Source: an uncultured Eubacteriales bacterium
GTDB lineage: Bacteria > Bacillota > Clostridia > Peptostreptococcales > Anaerovoracaceae
NCBI GenBank assembly: GCA_902797345.1
Contig: CADBSL010000028.1
Span: forward strand, 1-7,839
Direction: 5' to 3'
DNA: 7,839 nucleotides
Both the position numbers and the translations under genes were made by a program. The notes beneath the pieces were generated by a model. That model searched no databases. It saw only the letters and a program-made list of their open reading frames with translations, and was not told the DNA's origin. This document shows, in pieces, positions 1 through 6,224 of this stretch; within the stretch, counting starts at the first letter, position 1, and the number at the start of each line of letters is the position of its first letter.

Positions 1-203
1 AGGATACCGGCACCAGCTTTTCCGAATACCTGATCCGATTCCGACTGGAAAAAGCAAAGGAACTGCTCCGCTCCGGCACCGACAGCTGCCGCCAGGTGGC
101 GGAAAACGTCGGGTATTCCGACTACGCTCATTTTTCCAAGCTCTTCAAAAAATACGAGGGGCTCTCCCCCATGGAATACCGTGCCCGGAGCATGGAAGAA
201 TGA
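1..203 (+). CDS. AraC-family transcriptional regulator, C-terminal fragment (cut by window edge)
   Basis: The open frame enters from the left edge (first full codon at position 3) and ends at TGA 201-203, leaving the last 66 residues of a DNA-binding protein. The visible part is the second helix-turn-helix of the AraC/XylS domain. It contains FSEYLIRFRLEKAKELL, then QVAENVGYSDYAHFSKLFKK and finally GLSPMEYR, which matches the family signature (GF-x-D-x-x-YF-x-x-x-FKK-x-x-G-x-SP-x-x-YR). Such proteins usually activate a nearby operon in response to a small ligand. The sensor domain lies outside the window, so the ligand is unknown. The gene points at the Tm-1-like/PEP_hydrolase operon 163 nt downstream, which makes that operon a reasonable target, but this is inference. 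The family assignment is secure. Confidence 0.93.
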   Translation, partial: DTGTSFSEYLIRFRLEKAKELLRSGTDSCRQVAENVGYSDYAHFSKLFKKYEGLSPMEYRARSMEE

Positions 204-264
204 GTCTCCGTTATTTGCAAAGAAAAACACAAGAAAAAAGAATATAAACACATGGCAAAATCCG

Positions 265-314
265 AATGCAGGGGTAGAATGAAAGTAACGAAACCATTCT
301 GCCCCTGCATTTTC
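265..314 (+). terminator. Strong hairpin terminator after the araC gene (possible leader attenuator)
   Basis: Arms 265-281 and 295-311 form a 17-bp stem with one G-U wobble (T275/G301) around a 13-nt loop, followed by an interrupted T-run (TTTTCATTT). It lies 61 nt after the araC stop, so the simplest reading is its intrinsic terminator. It also lies 54 nt upstream of the next start codon. If the promoter of that operon is to its left, for example with the TATAAA at 243-248 as -10, the hairpin would sit in the operon leader. Confidence 0.7.
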
Positions 315-350
315 ATTTCGGCAGAAGCGTAACCATGAACACCCTTTAAC

Positions 351-359
351 AGAAAGGAG
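351..359 (+). promoter_or_regulatory. Ribosome binding site for the Tm-1-like gene
   Basis: AGAAAGGAG ends 6 nt before the ATG at 366 and fixes that start. No convincing -35/-10 pair was seen between the hairpin at 265-314 and this site. Confidence 0.75.
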
Positions 360-365
360 TCACAC

Positions 366-1583
366 ATGAAAACGATCGCTATCGCCGGGACCTTTGACAC
401 CAAAGGACAGGAATTCCTGTATGTCAAAAACCTGGTGGAAGAATTAGGTCTGAAGACCTTCACCATCCACTCCGGCGTATTTGAACCTCTCTTTGAACCG
501 GATGTCAGCAACAAAGAAGTAGCTGCTGCAGCCGGATATGACATCACCGCCATCGCGGAGAAGCAGGATCGGGCCCTGGGAACAGAAGCCCTCTCCAAGG
601 GTATGGAGGCCCTGATCCCGAAGCTGTATGCGGAAGGCAAATTTGACGGGATCCTCTCCCTGGGCGGATCCGGCGGTACTTCATTGGCCACCCCGGCCAT
701 GAGAGCCCTCCCCATCGGCGTACCGAAACTCATGGTCTCCACCATGGCTTCCGGGAACGTATCCCAGTATGTGGGCACCAGCGACATCATCATGATGCCC
801 TCCATCGTCGACGTGGCCGGACTGAACAAAATCTCCAAGACCATCTTCCGCAATGCCGTGCTGGCCATGGCAGGAATGGTTGGGATGAAAGGAAATCTGA
901 AACCGGAAACAGAAGATGCGAAGCCCCTGATCGCCGCCACCATGTTCGGCGTCACCACCCCCTGCATCGACCAGGCAAAAGCCTACCTGGAAAAGGAAGG
1001 CTATGAAGTGCTGGTCTTCCATGCCACCGGCACCGGCGGCAAGACCATGGAAGCCCTGGTGGATGCCGGATTCTTTGCCGGCGTGCTGGATCTGACCACC
1101 ACCGAATGGTGCGATGAAGTCGTCGGCGGTGTGCTGGCAGCCGGTCCGGACCGCTGCGGCGCTGCCATCCGGAACAAGATCCCTCAGGTGGTCTCCGTCG
1201 GCGCACTGGATATGGTGAACTTCGGCCCCATCGACACCGTGCCGGAACAGTTCAAAGACCGGAACCTGTATAAGCACAACCCCACTGTGACCCTGATGCG
1301 GACCACCGTGGAAGAAAATGAAGAGATCGCCCGCCGCCTGGTGGAAAAATGGAACCAGGCAGAGACCGAGATGGAACTGCTCCTGCCCTTGAAGGGCGTC
1401 TCCATGATCGACGCGGAGGGCCAGCCCTTTGAGGGTCTGGAAGAACGGGCTGCGCTGTATGCCGGTCTGAAGAACGGGATCACCAACCCCAAGGTAAACA
1501 TCACTGAAATGGATAACAATATCAACGACGCAGCCTTTGCGGAAACCGCCGCAAAGAAGCTGATCGAACTGATGAATAAATAA
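366..1583 (+). CDS. Tm-1-like ATP-binding domain protein (UPF0261 family)
   Basis: This 405-residue soluble protein has no signal peptide or membrane segment and is full length for UPF0261. The N-terminal half carries the family landmarks GTFDTKG (residues 8-14), GILSLGGSGGTSLATPAMR (95-113) and KLMVSTMASGNV (121-132). The C-terminal half carries HATGTGGKTMEALVDAGFFAGVLDL in outline (219-243, Gly-rich with a Lys), TTEWCDEVVGG (245-255) and AAGPDR (258-263). In plants the same module is the N-terminal half of tomato Tm-1, which binds ATP and blocks a tobamovirus replicase. The bacterial role is not established. The start is supported by a good ribosome site. The gene is followed after 13 nt by the TIM-barrel partner, so the two are almost certainly co-transcribed and probably act together. 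The family call is firm; the reaction is unknown. Confidence 0.93.
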   Translation: MKTIAIAGTFDTKGQEFLYVKNLVEELGLKTFTIHSGVFEPLFEPDVSNKEVAAAAGYDITAIAEKQDRALGTEALSKGMEALIPKLYAEGKFDGILSLGGSGGTSLATPAMRALPIGVPKLMVSTMASGNVSQYVGTSDIIMMPSIVDVAGLNKISKTIFRNAVLAMAGMVGMKGNLKPETEDAKPLIAATMFGVTTPCIDQAKAYLEKEGYEVLVFHATGTGGKTMEALVDAGFFAGVLDLTTTEWCDEVVGGVLAAGPDRCGAAIRNKIPQVVSVGALDMVNFGPIDTVPEQFKDRNLYKHNPTVTLMRTTVEENEEIARRLVEKWNQAETEMELLLPLKGVSMIDAEGQPFEGLEERAALYAGLKNGITNPKVNITEMDNNINDAAFAETAAKKLIELMNK

Positions 1584-1596
1584 GGAGGAAAGACTC

Positions 1597-2427
1597 ATGT
1601 TAAGAAGCACAAGACAGGAAATCATGGAAAACTTTAAAGCACAGGTCGCTCAGGGCAAGATCCTGGTAGGTGTTGGCGCCGGTACCGGCATCACCGCAAA
1701 ATGCAGTGAAGCCGCCGATGTGGACATGCTGATCATCTACAACTCCGGACGGTTCAGAATGGCCGGCCGCGGGTCCCTCTCCGGACTGCTGGCCTACGGC
1801 GATGCCAATGCCATCGTGCAGGAAATGGGCTGCGAAGTACTGCCCATCGTTAAAAAGACTCCGGTCCTGGCCGGCGTCAATGGTACAGACCCCTTCCGCG
1901 TCATGGACATCTTCCTGAAGCAGCTGAAGGATCAGGGTTTCAACGGCGTACAGAACTTCCCCACAGTGGGCCTCATCGACGGTAAGTTCCGGGCAAACCT
2001 GGAAGAGACCGGCATGGGCTACGGCCTGGAAGTGGAAATGATCCGGGAAGCTCACAAACTGGATATGCTGACCTGCCCCTACGTTTTCGATCCGGAACAG
2101 GCCAAGGCCATGGCGGAAGCCGGTGCAGACATCCTGGTGGCACACATGGGCCTGACCACAAAGGGCACCATCGGTGCAGAAACCGCTGTAACCCTGGATG
2201 ACTGCTGCGTGAAGATCCGCGAGATCATCAAAGCCGGCCGGGAAGTCAATCCGGACATCATGGTCATCTGCCACGGCGGCCCCATCGCTGATCCGGAAGA
2301 CGCCGCTTACGTTATCAAGAACGTTCCGGAGATCGACGGTTTCTTCGGCGCTTCCTCCATCGAACGGCTGGCTTCCGAAAGAGGCATGACCGCTCAGGCT
2401 GCCGCATTCAAAGCCATCACCAAATAA
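1597..2427 (+). CDS. Phosphoenolpyruvate hydrolase-family TIM-barrel protein
   Basis: This 276-residue cytosolic protein matches the PEP_hydrolase/TIM-barrel family. Landmarks are GVGAGTGITAKCSEAADVDM (25-44), YNSGRFRMAGRGSLSGLLAYGDAN (48-71, in outline), VLPIVKKTPVLAGVNGTDPF (81-100), GVQNFPTVGLIDGKFR (117-132), LVAHMGLTTKGTIGA (180-194) and ICHGGPIADPEDA (224-236). The spread of beta-strand-ending Gly, Asp, His and Asn residues suits a (beta/alpha)8 barrel. The family name comes from similarity to phosphonopyruvate/PEP hydrolases; the true substrate is not shown here. ATG 1597 is preceded by AAGGAGG (1582-1588) overlapping the stop of the upstream Tm-1-like gene, which implies translational coupling. 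The same barrel forms the C-terminal half of plant Tm-1, so this gene and its neighbour are the split version of one plant protein. A terminator follows 30 nt after the stop. Confidence 0.92.
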   Translation: MLRSTRQEIMENFKAQVAQGKILVGVGAGTGITAKCSEAADVDMLIIYNSGRFRMAGRGSLSGLLAYGDANAIVQEMGCEVLPIVKKTPVLAGVNGTDPFRVMDIFLKQLKDQGFNGVQNFPTVGLIDGKFRANLEETGMGYGLEVEMIREAHKLDMLTCPYVFDPEQAKAMAEAGADILVAHMGLTTKGTIGAETAVTLDDCCVKIREIIKAGREVNPDIMVICHGGPIADPEDAAYVIKNVPEIDGFFGASSIERLASERGMTAQAAAFKAITK

Positions 2428-2455
2428 AAAAAGAGACGGCCACACCATCTCCACC

Positions 2456-2490
2456 AAAAAATCCCTCTCACTTTTGTGGGAGGGATTTTC
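2456..2490. terminator. Bidirectional intrinsic terminator between convergent operons
   Basis: Arms 2461-2471 (ATCCCTCTCAC) and 2476-2486 (GTGGGAGGGAT) pair over 11 bp with one G-U wobble around a TTTT loop. Flanking A's (2458-2460) and T's (2487-2489) extend the stem to 14 bp. The T-run reads TTTTCTTCTTT on the + strand, and the A-run 2456-2461 gives T6 on the - strand. It therefore ends both the Tm-1-like operon (+) and the zinc operon (-). Confidence 0.9.
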
Positions 2491-2494
2491 TTCT

Positions 2495-3067
2495 TTACTG
2501 TACTAGCTGCGCATTCTTCAAGGTGATATAGGGCTGGCCCTCTTCCTCGTAGGTGCTGAATTCGCCGATGACGGAGACAAAGCCTTCATCCGCCGGGTAA
2601 GCATCTTTCCCGTATTCCTCCATCAGATCGTATTCGATGCCCTGGGCGCAGCAGGCCGTGGCATCTTTGATGATGCAGGCGTAGTAAGTCTTATTGGTGG
2701 TATCGTCATAATACGAGGCGGAAGTGCCGTCCATCTTCACGATCAGCCCCACATAATCCTCCGGTGAAGCGATCATGCTGCTGACCTCCGAATAGACCAT
2801 CGTGGCGGACATGGTGGTCAGGTCCAGATCGATATCCGCCGGGTCATATTCCATAATTCCCGAATAGGTCTTTCCGGAAGAACTCATCTCTTCCTCCTTC
2901 GTCAGGTCCGTATTGGCGTAAAACTGAGAATCGTGCTTGGCTTCCTGTTCCTGCTGGGCAATGAGTTCGTCTACGGTGGAACCCTCTCCGGAGGCGTCCC
3001 CGCCGCAGCCCGCCAGCAGCCCCAGCGACAGCAACAACGCCATTAGAATCAAAATCGTTTTCTTCAT
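2495..3067 (-). CDS. Small secreted lipoprotein with Cys-Cys motif, last gene of the zinc operon
   Basis: This predicted 190-residue lipoprotein begins MKKTILILMALLLSLG and has lipobox LLAGC with Cys21 as the lipidation site. The start at 3067 was chosen because the signal peptide begins there; a longer in-frame start at 3118 adds residues encoded by the heptamer repeat and is unlikely. An acidic linker (30-80) precedes a compact C-terminal region of about 110 residues. That region holds YVGLIVKMDG (105-114), YYACIIKDATACCAQGIEY (128-146) and FVSVIGEFSTYEEEGQPYITLKNAQLV (163-189, in outline), a strand-rich OB-fold-like pattern. Cys131, Cys139 and Cys140 are potential metal ligands. I recall similar ACC motifs in clostridial zinc-operon lipoproteins and in YcgQ/TIGR03943-type proteins, but this is memory, not a search. 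It lies 62 nt after znuB on the same strand, so co-expression and an accessory zinc role are inferred. Confidence 0.82.
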   Translation of the reverse strand: MKKTILILMALLLSLGLLAGCGGDASGEGSTVDELIAQQEQEAKHDSQFYANTDLTKEEEMSSSGKTYSGIMEYDPADIDLDLTTMSATMVYSEVSSMIASPEDYVGLIVKMDGTSASYYDDTTNKTYYACIIKDATACCAQGIEYDLMEEYGKDAYPADEGFVSVIGEFSTYEEEGQPYITLKNAQLVQ

Positions 3068-3094
3068 ATACTTTCCTCTCTTTCCTGGAAACCT

Positions 3095-3143
3095 GAAGCT
3101 GGAAGCTGCCAGCTCCAAGCTTATAGCTCCTAGCTCCTGGCTC
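3095..3143. repeat. Degenerate heptamer tandem array (7 units, core AGCT)
   Basis: Read on the + strand, the units are GAAGCTG, GAAGCTG, CCAGCTC, CAAGCTT, ATAGCTC, CTAGCTC and CTGGCTC. Six of the seven share AGCT at the same place in the 7-nt period; the last has GGCT. The array encodes the last codons and the stop of znuB (TAG at 3130-3132 on the - strand) and continues into the gap before the lipoprotein gene. As RNA on the - strand, part of it can fold as AAGCU/AGCUU plus an inner GGAGCU/AGCUUC stem. Confidence 0.7.
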
Positions 3144-3960
3144 TCCCAATAATATAGCAGATCGCGAATCCGGCCACATCCACCGCCACGATGGTGGACC
3201 CCACCGGCGTTCCCGCCAGGATGGAGATCAGCATCCCCAGCAGCGCACAGACCACGGAGATCCCCGCGGAGAACAGGATCACGGATTTATAGCTTTGGAA
3301 GATCCGCATGGCGGACAGGGCCGGGAAGATCACCAGGGCGGAGATCAGCAGCGACCCCACCAGGTTCATGGCCAATACGATGATCACGGCGATCACCACT
3401 GCCGTCAGCAGATTATACCATTCCACCTTCATCCCCGTGGCCCGGGCGAAATTCTCGTCGAAGGTCAGGGAGAAGATCCGGTTATAATAAACGATAAAGA
3501 AAACTACGACCACCACAGACAGGATCACGCTGAGCCACACTTCCTTCGTGGTCAAAGTCAGGATCGAAGTAGACCCGAACAACGTGCTGCACACGTCCCC
3601 CGTCAGGTTGGAGGAGGTGGAGAACAGATTCATGATCAAATACCCGAAGCCCAGGGCTCCGACGGAGATCATGGCGATGGCCGCATCTCCTTTGATGATG
3701 GTGTTCTGCCCGGTCCGCAGCAGCAGCACCGCACAGACGATGGTGATAGGCAGGACCACCGTCATTTCATTGGTGATATCCAAGACCGCGGCGATAGCCA
3801 TGGCGCCGAAGGCCACATGGGCCAGTCCGTCTCCGATGAAGGAGAACCGCTTCAAGACCAGCGTGGCGCCAAACAGGGACGAACACAATGCGATCAGCAC
3901 CCCCACGATCAGGGCATAGCGCACAAAGGGGAACTCCATGTAATATGACAGCTTGCTCAT
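3130..3960 (-). CDS. znuB: Zinc ABC transporter permease ZnuB (ABC-3 family)
   Basis: This is the integral membrane channel of the zinc importer, 276 residues from the chosen start, which is typical for ABC-3 permeases. It is highly hydrophobic with about eight or nine predicted membrane segments, for example residues 14-36, 46-60, 66-82, 95-113, 140-158, 184-200, 203-220, 228-250 and 255-272. Family signatures include LVLKRFSFIGDGLAHVAFGA (34-53) and the conserved VGSLLISALVIFPALSA (201-217). ATG 3960 overlaps the znuC stop by one base (TGATG) and has GGGAG 5 nt upstream, so it is preferred. In-frame ATGs at 3963 and 3972 are possible, the latter giving 280 residues. Family members carry zinc or manganese; the Zur-like regulator and operator favour zinc. 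Its last codons lie in the heptamer array. Confidence 0.93.
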   Translation of the reverse strand: MSKLSYYMEFPFVRYALIVGVLIALCSSLFGATLVLKRFSFIGDGLAHVAFGAMAIAAVLDITNEMTVVLPITIVCAVLLLRTGQNTIIKGDAAIAMISVGALGFGYLIMNLFSTSSNLTGDVCSTLFGSTSILTLTTKEVWLSVILSVVVVVFFIVYYNRIFSLTFDENFARATGMKVEWYNLLTAVVIAVIIVLAMNLVGSLLISALVIFPALSAMRIFQSYKSVILFSAGISVVCALLGMLISILAGTPVGSTIVAVDVAGFAICYIIGRARS

Positions 3961-4679
3961 CATTTCTCCCATTCGGACGCACCCCCTTCCTGCAGCAGGA
4001 AATACTTCCCGATGTCGCTTTGGATATATTCCTCCCGGGGTCCGAAGAACACGTGCTTGCCGATGTGGAGGATGTGGCTGGCATAGCGCACCGCCTCTTC
4101 CACGTCGTGGGAGATCATGATGATGGTGATCCCCTCTTCATTCAGTCCCTGGATCAGTTCATACATTTCCTGGGTGATCTTGGGATCCAGTCCCGTCACC
4201 GGTTCGTCCAGCAGCAGGACTTTTTCCGCCGAACACAGGGCTCTTGCCAGCAATACCCGTTGCTGCTGCCCGCCGGAAAGATCCCGGTAGCAGCGTTTCG
4301 CCATGTCCAAGATCCCCATCCGCTCCATATTCCGGTCCGCCTTCCGCCGGTCCTCCGGTTTATAGAACGCACGAAAGCCCGGCCGGTTTTGACAGCCGGA
4401 CAGAACGATCTCCCGGACCGATGCGGGGAAATCCCGCTGGACCAGGGTCTGCTGGGGCAGATAGCCGATGGCGTTCACATCCAGCCCCTCTCCCCAGAGG
4501 ATCTCTCCTCCCAGGGGCGGAGTCAGCCCCAATATCGTTTTCATCAAAGTGGATTTCCCGGAACCGTTCTCGCCGACGATACACAGGTAATCTCCGCTGT
4601 TGACCGTAAAATCCAATCCCTTTAAGATCACTTCATTGTCATATCCCAGGGTCAGATCCCGGCAGGTGATCTGTGCCAT
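3960..4679 (-). CDS. znuC: Zinc ABC transporter ATP-binding protein ZnuC
   Basis: This 239-residue cytoplasmic ATPase powers the importer as a dimer on ZnuB. All ABC motifs are present: Walker A GENGSGKST (36-44), Q-loop in YLPQQ (73-77), signature LSGGQQQR (134-141), Walker B VLLLDEP (154-160) followed by the D-loop GLDP (163-166), and the H-loop His191 in ISHDVEEA. The A-loop aromatic is probably Tyr13 (LGYDN). The length matches ZnuC/MntB-type subunits, and the protein has no C-terminal regulatory extension. The start ATG at 4679 is preceded by AGGAGG, overlapping the end of znuA whose stop is 10 nt away. Its own stop overlaps the first base of znuB. This tight packing argues for coupled translation of all transporter parts. 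Confidence 0.95.
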   Translation of the reverse strand: MAQITCRDLTLGYDNEVILKGLDFTVNSGDYLCIVGENGSGKSTLMKTILGLTPPLGGEILWGEGLDVNAIGYLPQQTLVQRDFPASVREIVLSGCQNRPGFRAFYKPEDRRKADRNMERMGILDMAKRCYRDLSGGQQQRVLLARALCSAEKVLLLDEPVTGLDPKITQEMYELIQGLNEEGITIIMISHDVEEAVRYASHILHIGKHVFFGPREEYIQSDIGKYFLLQEGGASEWEK

Positions 4680-4689
4680 AGTTTGCCTC

Positions 4690-5667
4690 CTACTGCAGTG
4701 CTTCCTTCAGCACCGCCAGATTTTCCGTCATGGTAGATAGATAGGTTTTGCCGGCCGCCACATCCTTTGAAGTGGCCGTCTGCATGGAATCCAGGACCCG
4801 GATCACCGCATCCTGGTTTTTGGAACTGCTGATGATGGTCTGGGCGATCTTCTGGTCGCTGCCATCAACGGTCATCACCGTCTTCAGTCCCAGCTCATCC
4901 ACCTTCCTGGCCAGGAAGGTGACGGTCTCAAAGGAAGCTTCCGTCTCCGCAGAGCAGCCCGCAAAGGCTGCATAGTATTCCAGACCGTAATCGTCCGTCA
5001 GATACCGGAAAGGGAACCGGTCTCCAAAGAGCAGGGTCTTCACCGGTGCTGCTTCCACGGCCGCCCGGTATTCGGCGTCCAGCGCTGTCAGCTGTTCCAG
5101 ATAAGCGGCGGTATTGGCTTCATAGAGGGCGGCATTGTCCGGGTCGATCTCACAGATCCCGTCGCTGATTTTCTGCACCAGTGTCCGGGCATTGTTCAGA
5201 GACAGCCATACGTGCTCATCGTAAACCGGGCCTTCCTCTTCTTCGGCTTCCATACCTTCCACGACCTCTTCTTCCTTGACGTTATCCCCCAGCACTTCCA
5301 TCAGGTCGATCACGACCATATCCGGATTGGTGGCTTCCTGCAGGGCATCCTCCACCCATCCGTCGGATTCCCCGCCCACATAGATGAACAGGTCGCAGGT
5401 GGACAGCTTCGCCAGGTCCTCCGCCGTGGGTTGGTAGCTGTGGAGATCCACACCATTGTCCAGAAGCTGGGACACCGTCACGTTCTCAGCACCCTCCCCC
5501 AGGATATTCTCTACCCAGTCGTATTCCGGGAAGATGGTGGTAACGATGCTGATCTGATCCCCTTCGGGAGCAGCCGCTTCCTGAGAGGAGCCGCATCCCG
5601 CCAGCAGGGTCATCATTATAGCCAGGACCGCCAGCAGGGCGATCCCCATTCTTTTCGTTCTATTCAT
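4690..5667 (-). CDS. znuA: Zinc ABC transporter substrate-binding lipoprotein ZnuA
   Basis: This 325-residue metal-binding lipoprotein of the cluster-9 (TroA/ZnuA) family has a signal peptide MNRTKRMGIALLAVLAIMMT with lipobox LLAGC, lipidated at Cys25. It captures Zn2+ outside the membrane and hands it to ZnuB. The first two expected His ligands are present: His76 in VDLHSYQP and His152 in DEHVWLSLNNA. The usual third His, in an HDAFGYF-type motif before YGL, is absent; the aligned segment is GDRFPFRYLTDDYGL (215-229), with Arg217 in its place. It is followed by FAGCSAETEASFET (235-248), where Cys238 or Glu241 could supply a ligand. The mobile loop (131-151) is acidic rather than His-rich. 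The gene overlaps the end of zur by 8 nt. Zinc rather than manganese is inferred from context. Confidence 0.9.
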   Translation of the reverse strand: MNRTKRMGIALLAVLAIMMTLLAGCGSSQEAAAPEGDQISIVTTIFPEYDWVENILGEGAENVTVSQLLDNGVDLHSYQPTAEDLAKLSTCDLFIYVGGESDGWVEDALQEATNPDMVVIDLMEVLGDNVKEEEVVEGMEAEEEEGPVYDEHVWLSLNNARTLVQKISDGICEIDPDNAALYEANTAAYLEQLTALDAEYRAAVEAAPVKTLLFGDRFPFRYLTDDYGLEYYAAFAGCSAETEASFETVTFLARKVDELGLKTVMTVDGSDQKIAQTIISSSKNQDAVIRVLDSMQTATSKDVAAGKTYLSTMTENLAVLKEALQ

Positions 5668-6097
5668 TTTCCTTCTCCTTCTCCATACACTCTTCGCAGA
5701 CCCCGTAAAAAACGGTCCGCAGCGGATCCAGTGAAAACCGGTGATGATCCATCAGGTGTGACTGGATGGCATTCAGCTCATCGCAGTGGAGGTGGATCAG
5801 TTTCCCGCATTTTTCGCACTTGCAGTGGAAACAGATCTCTCCGGGGGTGTGGATGCTTCGGTCAATATACTCAAAACAGGCCGAGCTGTTTTTGTCGATG
5901 GTGTATTTGTTCACCAGCCCCTCATCCACCATTTTCTCCAGGTGCCGGTAGATGGTGGTGGTGCCTACGGTCTCTCCCTGCTCCTGAAGGTGTTTCCTCA
6001 GGTCGCTGACGGTGAGGTGCTGGCCGGGGCTGGACCGGAAGAAGGCCAGGATGGCTTCCCGTTGTTTGGTTTTGTATTTGGATTTTGTTGTTGTCAT
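5660..6097 (-). CDS. zur: Fur-family metalloregulator, probably zinc-sensing Zur
   Basis: This 145-residue repressor has an N-terminal winged helix, including QREAILAFF (12-20), LTVSDLRKHL (28-37) and the recognition-helix motif VGTTTIYRHLEKMVDEGLV (44-62). The C-terminal dimerisation domain carries two CxxC pairs, Cys94/Cys97 and Cys134/Cys137, the usual structural zinc site. Residues for the sensing site are visible in CFHCKCEKCGKLIHLHC (89-105) and HHRFSL (118-123). The start at 6097 has GGGAG 5 nt upstream. The stop overlaps znuA by 8 nt, so the gene leads the znuACB operon. Two inverted repeats of Fur/Zur type flank its promoter, which predicts zinc-dependent autorepression. Fur and PerR are the alternatives; the neighbouring zinc transporter is the main reason for Zur. 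Confidence 0.87.
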   Translation of the reverse strand: MTTTKSKYKTKQREAILAFFRSSPGQHLTVSDLRKHLQEQGETVGTTTIYRHLEKMVDEGLVNKYTIDKNSSACFEYIDRSIHTPGEICFHCKCEKCGKLIHLHCDELNAIQSHLMDHHRFSLDPLRTVFYGVCEECMEKEKENE

Positions 6098-6115
6098 TTT
6101 ATCTCCCTAAGCACC

Positions 6116-6134
6116 GGGCTGCGAGGGGCAGCCC
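6116..6134 (-). other. Leader hairpin upstream of zur
   Basis: GGGCTGC and GCAGCCC (6116-6122 and 6128-6134) form a perfect 7-bp GC-rich stem with a 5-nt loop in the predicted 5' leader of the zinc operon. It sits 8 nt before the ribosome site GGGAG (6103-6107 on the - strand). No T-run follows, so it is not a terminator. Confidence 0.5.
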
Positions 6135-6176
6135 TCCCTGCCACATAAACACAGAAACAAATAATCTGTCGCAATT

Positions 6177-6191
6177 TGAAAACTGTTTTCA
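6177..6191. promoter_or_regulatory. Zur/Fur-type operator box 1 (downstream of -10)
   Basis: TGAAAAC-T-GTTTTCA is a perfect 7-1-7 inverted repeat, the classical Fur/Zur/PerR operator geometry. It touches the -10 box and covers the predicted transcription start (about 6184), so bound repressor would block RNA polymerase. Confidence 0.82.
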
Positions 6192-6219
6192 TTTTACTCT
6201 CAAGGATAGGGTGTGTCAA
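6191..6219 (-). promoter_or_regulatory. Sigma-70 promoter of the zur-znuACB operon
   Basis: On the - strand the -35 is TTGACA (6219-6214), the spacer is exactly 17 nt, and the -10 is TAAAAT (6196-6191). The predicted start is near 6184, giving a leader of about 87 nt. One operator box lies on each side. Confidence 0.85.
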
Positions 6220-6224
6220 GGGAA

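Noticed and set aside
215..248. Possible promoter TTGCAA...TATAAA before the Tm-1-like operon
   Set aside because: The gap between the two boxes is 22 nt, too long for a normal sigma-70 promoter, and no better -35 is present at 17 nt.
681..1625. A 314-codon open frame on the - strand opposite the Tm-1-like gene
   Set aside because: Antisense shadow in GC-rich coding DNA; the product is His/Gly/Asp-rich with no recognisable motif, and the sense gene matches a known family over its full length.
1600..2457. A 285-codon open frame on the - strand opposite the PEP_hydrolase-family gene
   Set aside because: Shadow of a well-recognised sense gene; its start would lie inside the bidirectional terminator region.
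3068..3118. Upstream extension of the Cys-Cys lipoprotein to an ATG at 3118
   Set aside because: The extra 17 residues come partly from the heptamer array and would place a charged stretch before a complete signal peptide; the internal ATG at 3067 gives a normal lipoprotein.
3888..4625. A 245-codon open frame on the + strand opposite znuC
   Set aside because: Antisense to an ATPase with all ABC motifs intact; no family features of its own.
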